NCBI GenBank assembly: GCA_949739085.1
Contig: CATIYU010000375.1
Location: forward strand, 1 to 19,060
DNA: 19,060 bases
Source: an uncultured Eubacteriales bacterium
GTDB lineage: Bacteria > Bacillota_A > Clostridia > Oscillospirales > Oscillospiraceae
Direction: 5' to 3'
Notes under the pieces: model-generated
Database searches by the model: none
What the model was told of the DNA's origin: nothing
Seen by the model: only the letters and a program-made list of their open reading frames with translations
Program-made: the position numbers and the translations under genes
Shown: positions 14,446 to 19,060 of the stretch, piece after piece
Layout of the letters: each line of letters opens with the position of its first letter
Position numbering within the stretch: position 1 is the first letter of the stretch

Positions 14446-15138
14446 TCATTGGTACTGCCGCCGGCCGAAGATGGCGGAACCGACCCGGACCATGTTAGCC
14501 CCGGCGGCGATAGCATCCTCAAAGTCGTCGCTCATACCCATTGATAAGTATTCAAAGCTATTATCATACAAATTCCGTCCTATGTCAACATAAAGGCGAT
14601 ACACTTTTTCAAAATACGGCAAATTTCCCTGCGGCTGGCGTGCCGCGGGGGGCACGGTCATGAGGCCCAGAACCCGGATATGGGCAAAATCCCGGGCCTG
14701 AGCGGCGGCGTCCGCCAGGAGTTCGGGGGCGAATCCGCTCTTGCTCGCCTCGCCGCCGATGTTCACCTCCAGCAGCACATCCTGCCGCAGGCCCCGCTGT
14801 CCGGCCTGGCGGTCGATTTCCGCCAGGAGCTCCAGGGACCCAGCGGAGTGGATCAGAGACGCCCGGCCCACCACCTGCCGGACCTTGTTGCGCTGCAAGT
14901 GGCCGATGAAGTGGAGGGGCGCGCCGTCGTAGGCGTTCTCCGCCAGCTTGCCCAGCATCTCCTGGACCCGGTTCTCCCCCAGGGCGTCGATGCCCGCGTC
15001 CACAGCCTCCTGGCAGGCGGCGGCGGTATTCATCTTGCTTGCGCCCACCAGAAGGATGTCCTTAGGGTCCCGTCCGGCCCGCCGGGCGGCCTCCGCCATG
15101 CGCGAGCGGACGCCCGCGATATTTTCCGCAATCCCCAT
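14446..15138 (-). CDS. yggS: YggS / PLPBP-family pyridoxal phosphate-binding protein
   Basis: This 230-residue cytosolic protein is the Firmicutes YlmE homologue of the YggS family. These bind pyridoxal 5'-phosphate and maintain vitamin B6 and amino-acid balance, with no known enzyme activity. The PLP lysine is K35 in LLVGASKMN. Other marks are GENRVQEM (54-61), HFIGHLQRNKVR (76-87) and the C-terminal LSMGMSDDFEDAI with VRVGSAIFG, which holds the phosphate. The length is normal. Its ATG shares one base with the stop codon of the upstream HlyD-like gene (TGATG), indicating coupled translation. Confidence 0.95.
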   Translation of the reverse strand: MGIAENIAGVRSRMAEAARRAGRDPKDILLVGASKMNTAAACQEAVDAGIDALGENRVQEMLGKLAENAYDGAPLHFIGHLQRNKVRQVVGRASLIHSAGSLELLAEIDRQAGQRGLRQDVLLEVNIGGEASKSGFAPELLADAAAQARDFAHIRVLGLMTVPPAARQPQGNLPYFEKVYRLYVDIGRNLYDNSFEYLSMGMSDDFEDAIAAGANMVRVGSAIFGRRQYQ

Positions 15139-16433
15139 CAGCGAATCACCTTTCCGTCATATAGTTCCGCCGCGGCGGTAATGACCGTATCCCCAGCCCG
15201 GAGCCTGCGGCCTTCCCGGCTGTTCTCCGAGCCGCTGTTGGCCAAGGCGTCCTCGTCCGGGACCACCAGAAGGTAGTCCTCCTCCTGCCAGAGCACCTGT
15301 ACCGGCTTGCGGCGGGCGTAGCGGCCCCAGAGGCAGTAGACGCAGGTAGAGGACTCAGTCTTCTGCTGCCCGGCGCTGTCCAGCACCGGCTGGCCGTCCT
15401 CGCCGGTCACCGGCAGGCTCTCCACCCGCACGGCGCTGCGGGGCACCCGGATACCGGAGAAGGTGTCAAAAATAATCTGGGCGTTCTGCCGCCGCAGGAG
15501 GGTGGTGAGGCTGAGGAACTTCTCAGAGGAGAAAACCACCACCCGCATGCCGTCCTGCTGGGGACTGACGCTGCTGACCCGCATAGACATATCCCGCTCC
15601 AGACCGTTCTGGAACCGGACCGTCACAGTGTCCCCCTCCGACAGACGGCCCACGTCCTCCGCCTTCATCAGCGTGGCAAAGGCCCACTTGTCTCCGTAGA
15701 CCATTTTCCCAACGCCCGCCGCCCCCTGCTCCGGCTGGATCTCACCGTAGCGCTCCGGGGTGAGCATCTCCAGCATCTCCAGGTTCAGAACGGACTCGTA
15801 GCCGTCCACCAGGCTGGAAAAGATTCCGGCTCTGGGCGCGGCCACCCGGGCGGTGTTGGGGTCCGCAGCGGCGGAGAGCGCGGAAATCTGCTCCTGGAGC
15901 CCGGCGATGGCGGTCTCCAGGTCCCCGGTGCCGGAGTAGGCGTAGCTCCGCTTGAGCACGGCGGCGCGCAGGGCCCCGGCGCTGTCCCCGGAGGCTTTCT
16001 CCCCGGCCAGGGACTGACGGAAAGCCAGCAGGGCGTCACGGATTTCGTCATCCAACCGGGCGGAGGCCTGGGTCCCGGCAGCCAGAGACCGGGCGTACTG
16101 GAGCTGCTCCAGCTGTTCCTCCAGGGCCCGCAGGGCGTTGGCGTTGTCCAGGGCCTGGGCGCTCTGGTAGATGAGGGCCACCGCGCCGCCCTTGCCCACC
16201 CGTTCCCCCTCGCTCCGGTTGGAGTAGACCAGCTCCCCGCCTCCGGCGAGGACCTCCTCGTCCCGCACCACGTAGCCGCTGACGGTCACCGCGTTCTCGC
16301 CGGTGAATTCGTAGGCCACGGTGGTGGTGTAGGGGTCCATAAAGTATGCGGCCATATTGAAGCCGAAGTAGGCGATGACGGCCAGGAAGATGGCGGCCAT
16401 AGCCAGCCGCATGGCCAGGGTGCTGTTTTTCAT
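15138..16433 (-). CDS. HlyD-like membrane-anchored protein in the division cluster
   Basis: This 431-residue protein has one N-terminal membrane helix (about 8-29) and a large part that should lie outside the membrane. Residues 50-89 (VSGYVVRDEEVLAGGGELVY and following) look like the split lipoyl-like domain of HlyD/RND adaptor proteins. Charged helices likely to form a short coiled coil follow (about 92-118 and 175-190), then beta-rich segments and a C-terminal AGDTVITAAAELYDGKVI. Adaptors normally sit beside an exporter, but none is encoded here. It lies between hfq and yggS and is translationally coupled to yggS. A role at the septum or envelope is inferred from context. The ATG has AAGGAG upstream. 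Confidence 0.8.
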   Translation of the reverse strand: MKNSTLAMRLAMAAIFLAVIAYFGFNMAAYFMDPYTTTVAYEFTGENAVTVSGYVVRDEEVLAGGGELVYSNRSEGERVGKGGAVALIYQSAQALDNANALRALEEQLEQLQYARSLAAGTQASARLDDEIRDALLAFRQSLAGEKASGDSAGALRAAVLKRSYAYSGTGDLETAIAGLQEQISALSAAADPNTARVAAPRAGIFSSLVDGYESVLNLEMLEMLTPERYGEIQPEQGAAGVGKMVYGDKWAFATLMKAEDVGRLSEGDTVTVRFQNGLERDMSMRVSSVSPQQDGMRVVVFSSEKFLSLTTLLRRQNAQIIFDTFSGIRVPRSAVRVESLPVTGEDGQPVLDSAGQQKTESSTCVYCLWGRYARRKPVQVLWQEEDYLLVVPDEDALANSGSENSREGRRLRAGDTVITAAAELYDGKVIR

Positions 16434-16476
16434 AACGGGTCTCCTTGGGTCGTGTGTAAAAGGGGGTTCGGGGGGC

Positions 16477-16713
16477 CTACACGGTCTCCTCCCACTCGCT
16501 CAAATCCACGGTCCGCATGGGGCTGACAGTGGAGATGGCATGTTTGTAAATCAGGTTCTGTTTGCCCTCCGCAGTGAGGACCACGGTAAAGGAATCGAAG
16601 CCGGTAATGGTCCCCCGCATCTGGAAGCCGTTCATGAGGAACACGGTGACCGGGGTTTCGTTCCGTCTTGCGGAGGCCAGGAACACGTCCTGGAGGTTGG
16701 GTGATTTCGACAT
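16477..16713 (-). CDS. hfq: RNA chaperone Hfq
   Basis: Hfq is a hexameric Sm-like protein that binds small RNAs and messages. The 78-residue protein starts [20 protein letters not shown], with Q8 and D9 of the proximal face and the rim arginines R16 and R17. The Sm1 part is [21 protein letters not shown] (F42) and the Sm2 motif is YKHAISTV (Y56, K57, H58). The tail is short and acidic, as in Gram-positive forms. The open frame extends upstream into miaA, but the ATG at 16713 gives a normal-length Hfq and has AGAGGT upstream. It follows miaA by 58 nt, the classical miaA-hfq order, and precedes the HlyD-like gene by 43 nt. Confidence 0.96.
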   Translation of the reverse strand: MSKSPNLQDVFLASARRNETPVTVFLMNGFQMRGTITGFDSFTVVLTAEGKQNLIYKHAISTVSPMRTVDLSEWEETV

Positions 16714-16771
16714 AGCGTCTACCTCTCTTTTATGTATTCGGCCGGAAGCCGGGGGCTTGTCCGGCCCGAGG

Positions 16772-17719
16772 CTATTGTAGACCCTTTGCGGCAAGAAATT
16801 TTGTCGCATTTTGGAGAGCGGCGGCAAAATCCCGCTCTTTTTCCCAATAGATCCAGTGGATGTCTGGATTCCTCCGCAACCAGGTAAGCTGCCGCTTGGC
16901 GTACTGCCTGGATCGCAGCTTCACCTGCTCCACCGCCTCCTCCATGGAGATGGTTCCGTCCAGGGCGGCTAGGAGTTCCTTGTAGCCGATGGCCTGCATG
17001 GCGGTGGCGTCCCGGGGGACCTCCCGCCGCAGCAGCTCCCGGACCTCCCGCTCCAGCCCGGCAGACATCATCTCGCTGGCCCGCCGGTCGATGGCGGCGC
17101 GCATGTCCTCCCGGTCCCGGTAGGCCAGGCCGATGAAGAGCGGGGCGTAGCGGCTGGGCTGGGCCTGGGTCTCCCGGTTGTGCTCGGAGATGGTCTTCCC
17201 GGTCTCCCGGTAGACCTCCAGGGCCCGGAGGATTCTCTTTTCGTCGGCGGGGTGGAGCCGCCCCGCGGCCTCGGGGTCGATCTCCCGCAGTTCCTCCAGA
17301 AGGGGCCCCACGCCGTTTTCCTCCAGCTCCTGCTGCAGGGCCTGCCGGACCGCCCCGCCCGCGCCGCCGGGCGCGAAGGTGCGTCCGGCGATAATGGCCT
17401 CCAGGTAGAGCCCGGTGCCGCCCACCAGCACGGGGAGCTTGCCCCGGCTCAAAATATTTTGGATGTAGAGGTCCGCCGCCTGGGCGAACCGGGCCACGGA
17501 CCAGTTCTCCGCTGGGTCCGCGACGCCCACCATGTGGTGGGGCACGTCCTCCATCTCGTCCATGGTCGGCGCGGCGGTGCCCACGGTCATGCCCCGGTAG
17601 ATCTGCATGGAATCGACGCTGACCACTTCCCCGTTGTAACGCTGGGCCAGCTTGACGCCCATAGTGGTCTTCCCGCAGGCGGTAGGGCCGGAGACGCAGA
17701 GGATTCTTGGCTGTTGCAT
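16772..17719 (-). CDS. miaA: tRNA dimethylallyltransferase MiaA
   Basis: MiaA adds a dimethylallyl group to A37 of tRNAs that read codons starting with U. The 315-residue protein has the P-loop GPTACGKTT (11-19), DSMQIYRGM (36-44) that recognises the tRNA base, [11 protein letters not shown], and the C-terminal AIGYKELL and [13 protein letters not shown] segments. The length is normal. The ATG has GGGAGG about 5 nt upstream. It lies upstream of hfq. The XRE regulator gene ends 57 nt before it, so miaA may be partly transcribed from the XRE promoter instead of from mutL. Confidence 0.96.
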   Translation of the reverse strand: MQQPRILCVSGPTACGKTTMGVKLAQRYNGEVVSVDSMQIYRGMTVGTAAPTMDEMEDVPHHMVGVADPAENWSVARFAQAADLYIQNILSRGKLPVLVGGTGLYLEAIIAGRTFAPGGAGGAVRQALQQELEENGVGPLLEELREIDPEAAGRLHPADEKRILRALEVYRETGKTISEHNRETQAQPSRYAPLFIGLAYRDREDMRAAIDRRASEMMSAGLEREVRELLRREVPRDATAMQAIGYKELLAALDGTISMEEAVEQVKLRSRQYAKRQLTWLRRNPDIHWIYWEKERDFAAALQNATKFLAAKGLQ

Positions 17720-17776
17720 GGGGGCCTCCCTTCTTCATTTGCGGCCTGGGACTGGGGAGCGGGGTCCGCGCCCGAA

Positions 17777-18004
17777 TCACCGCGGCGCGGGGTCGTCGCT
17801 GAGCCCCAGCAGGTAGTCCGAGGACACCTTATAGTGCTCGCAGATCAGCGCGATCTTCTCAGCGGTGGTGGTTTGTTTTCCGGTTTCCATCTCACTAACC
17901 CGACTCTTTGCAACGCCAATCGCCTTTCCCAAGGCTGTCTGGGTTTCACCGTGGGATTTTCTGATTTCCAAAAGCCTCTTCCCAAACAGTTCTTTAGAAA
18001 ACAT
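17777..18004 (-). CDS. XRE-family HTH transcriptional regulator (Cro/CI type)
   Basis: This 75-residue protein is essentially one helix-turn-helix domain. The pattern GKRLLEIRKSHGETQTALGK then AIGVAKSRVSEMETGKQTTT (about 8-47) is the classical HTH_3 fold, and the end SSDYLLGLSDD is typical of compact phage-type or toxin-antitoxin-type repressors. The N-terminal half of the gene is less GC-rich than its neighbours, consistent with acquisition. The ATG has AAGGAG 7 nt upstream. It is transcribed away from the DUF6809-like gene, and repeats between them look like its operators. It probably represses that gene and possibly itself. It stands between mutL and miaA, which usually lie next to each other. 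Confidence 0.9.
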   Translation of the reverse strand: MFSKELFGKRLLEIRKSHGETQTALGKAIGVAKSRVSEMETGKQTTTAEKIALICEHYKVSSDYLLGLSDDPAPR

Positions 18005-18014
18005 GAAAAGCTCC

Positions 18015-18043
18015 TTGACAAGTTACGGAATCCGGAATATAAT
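18015..18043 (+). promoter_or_regulatory. Perfect-consensus sigma-A promoter of the DUF6809-like gene
   Basis: TTGACA (18015-18020) and TATAAT (18038-18043) are separated by exactly 17 bp, a fully consensus promoter. Such a strong promoter is normally held by a repressor. The 17-bp spacer is itself one copy of the operator-like repeat. The start site would be near 18050, giving a leader of about 30 nt. Confidence 0.9.
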
Positions 18044-18062
18044 GAAGTTACGGAAATCGGAA
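18021..18062. promoter_or_regulatory. Two operator-like repeats in the divergent promoter
   Basis: AGTTACGGAATCCGGAA (18021-18037) and AGTTACGGAAATCGGAA (18046-18062) match at 15 of 17 positions and start 25 bp apart. The first contains an imperfect dyad, TTaCGGA-a-TCCGgAA (18023-18037). One copy fills the -35/-10 spacer and the other covers the start site, so a bound repressor would block the plus-strand promoter and could also affect the XRE gene promoter on the other strand. Confidence 0.7.
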
Positions 18063-18080
18063 CAAAGGAGAAATTCCACT

Positions 18081-18353
18081 ATGACAACACTCCGAGATCT
18101 CTACAGCGATCAATACACCGCAAAGCGTCCGGACACGGCGGAATTCCGCGCCCTCCAGGAGGCGGACCTACGAAACTGGGAGCAGGTGGAGGCCGCCATG
18201 GGGAAGCGGTTTGTAGAGCGGTGCCTGAACCAGCGGCTGGCCCTGGAGGCGGACCTGCGCTACAACGACTTCCGGGAGGGCTTTTTACTGGGGGCCTCCC
18301 TGCTGCTGGAGCTGCTCTGGGAGGCTGGTAAGGAACATTCTACGCCCTTTTGA
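18081..18353 (+). CDS. Small helical protein, DUF6809-like
   Basis: This 90-residue protein is the only plus-strand gene in the window. It starts MTTLRDLYSDQYTAKRPDTA and appears mostly helical and charged, with a final amphipathic stretch NDFREGFLLGASLLLELLWEA. The LRDLY start and the FxxGFxLGAxLxxE-like end recall DUF6809 proteins, small proteins of unknown function found in clostridia. This assignment is from memory and moderately sure. The ATG has AAAGGAG 10 nt upstream and a perfect promoter further up; a longer reading from 17865 crosses the promoter and the XRE gene and is not real. It is divergent from the XRE regulator. Its 3' end overlaps the 3' end of mutL by 14 bp. Confidence 0.75.
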   Translation: MTTLRDLYSDQYTAKRPDTAEFRALQEADLRNWEQVEAAMGKRFVERCLNQRLALEADLRYNDFREGFLLGASLLLELLWEAGKEHSTPF

Positions 18354-19060
18354 ACATTTTTTCAATCTCGTATTTTGTTAATTTCACTTTTACGGGCCTG
18401 CCGTGGGGGCAGAACTGGACTTCTCCGCTCTGGACCCTGCTGATGAGGGCCCGCAGCTCCGCCGGGTCGCTCTTCCATCCGCCCTTGATGGCGGCCTTGC
18501 AGGCCATGGTGTGGAGCATGGCGTCCCGGGCGCCGGCGGGGTCCGCCCCGCCGGTGAGGAGCTTGTCCGCCAGCAGTTCCAGGGTCTCCCGGGCCAGTCC
18601 TATGTCGATCTCCGCCGGGATGGCCCGAAGCACCAGGCACCCCGCGCCGAAGTCCTCGGCCTCGAAGCCGAACTCCTCCAGCAGCGGCAGCTGTTCCAGC
18701 AGCGCGGCGTACTGCTCCTGCTGCAAGTCCACCCCCACGGGGGCCAGGAGCTGCTGGCGCATGACAGGTTCCGCGCTGGCCTTCAGGCGGTCGAAGTGAA
18801 TGCGCTCATGGGCGGCGTGCTTGTCGATGAGCCACACATCGTCTCCGTCCTCAGCGATGATGTAGGTCCGCAGCACCTCTCCGGCGAAGCGCCAGGGGGC
18901 GGGCTCTGTGGGGGCGATGGCGGTCTGTACCAGCTTCTCCGGCTCTCTGGGTTTCTCCCGGGGTGCGGCGGGCCGCGCCGGGGGCACGGCGGCGGGTTGG
19001 AACTTTTCCCGGGGCGGCTCCGGCTTCAAATCCGGCTTTACCGGGGCCCGGAAGACGGAC
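18340..19060 (-). CDS. mutL: DNA mismatch repair protein MutL, C-terminal part (runs off the window)
   Basis: MutL couples mismatch recognition by MutS to strand incision. The 239 residues present cover the end of a Pro-rich linker (KPEPPREKF and following) and the complete C-terminal dimerisation and endonuclease domain. This is the nuclease-bearing form: DKHAAHERIHFD matches the DQHA(x)2E(x)4E motif except for Lys in the second place and a final Asp for Glu. The other conserved motifs, ACKAAIKGG and CPHGRPV, are present, and the protein ends EIEKMFKR. The N-terminal GHKL ATPase domain lies beyond the window. No stop occurs up to the window edge. The mutL-miaA-hfq order is common, but here two extra genes separate mutL from miaA. 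Confidence 0.95.
   Translation of the reverse strand, partial: SVFRAPVKPDLKPEPPREKFQPAAVPPARPAAPREKPREPEKLVQTAIAPTEPAPWRFAGEVLRTYIIAEDGDDVWLIDKHAAHERIHFDRLKASAEPVMRQQLLAPVGVDLQQEQYAALLEQLPLLEEFGFEAEDFGAGCLVLRAIPAEIDIGLARETLELLADKLLTGGADPAGARDAMLHTMACKAAIKGGWKSDPAELRALISRVQSGEVQFCPHGRPVKVKLTKYEIEKMFKRA

Noticed and set aside
16714..16827. N-terminal extension of hfq by 38 codons
   Set aside because: It would overlap miaA and give a non-Hfq-like N-terminus; the ATG at 16713 has a ribosome binding site and gives the normal protein.
1..19060. CRISPR arrays, insertion sequences, tRNA or rRNA genes
   Set aside because: No regularly spaced repeats, transposase-like frames with terminal repeats, or tRNA/rRNA sequences were recognised by eye on either strand.

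Overview
This 19-kb window looks like chromosomal DNA from a GC-rich, anaerobic, Gram-positive clostridial bacterium, most likely Oscillospiraceae-like (inferred). The reasons are a high-GC coding bias, strong AAGGAGG-type ribosome binding sites with some TTG and GTG starts, rubrerythrin, SepF and DivIVA division proteins, Hfq, and an Opp-type peptide transporter with a long soluble loop in its OppC. Every gene except one runs on the minus strand, so transcription reads from high to low coordinates.

From the right-hand end, the first block is a housekeeping and division block: the 3' part of mutL, then miaA, hfq, an orphan HlyD-like membrane protein, yggS (PLP-binding protein), sepF, divIVA and a HAD-family phosphatase. 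The mutL-miaA junction is interrupted by a small divergent module. It holds an XRE-type repressor on the minus strand and a 90-residue DUF6809-like protein on the plus strand, with a perfect-consensus promoter between them whose spacer is exactly one copy of a 17-bp repeat.

A 440-bp non-coding region (11756-12195) follows. It carries the terminator of the HAD gene, an extended -10 promoter with three tandem 10-bp repeats, and a roughly 260-nt leader with two strong palindromes ahead of oppA.

The second block is a peptide-utilisation locus: oppA (lipoprotein), oppB, oppC, a cytosolic S9 prolyl-oligopeptidase-like peptidase, oppD, oppF, a small DUF3899-like membrane protein, and two overlapping amidohydrolase-family genes. 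One amidohydrolase keeps the metal-binding residues. Its neighbour has lost nearly all of them and is probably a pseudoenzyme partner. The simplest reading is import of peptides, internal cleavage by the S9 enzyme, and further processing of small products by the amidohydrolase pair.

The left-hand end has an SDR oxidoreductase with its own near-consensus promoter, a hairpin terminator or attenuator, and the first 67 codons of rubrerythrin. A recurring feature is a strong hairpin ending 31-41 nt before the next start codon (rubrerythrin, pseudo-amidohydrolase, oppB, HAD gene). This leaves no room for a separate promoter and suggests leaky terminators or hairpin-tuned expression inside transcription units.
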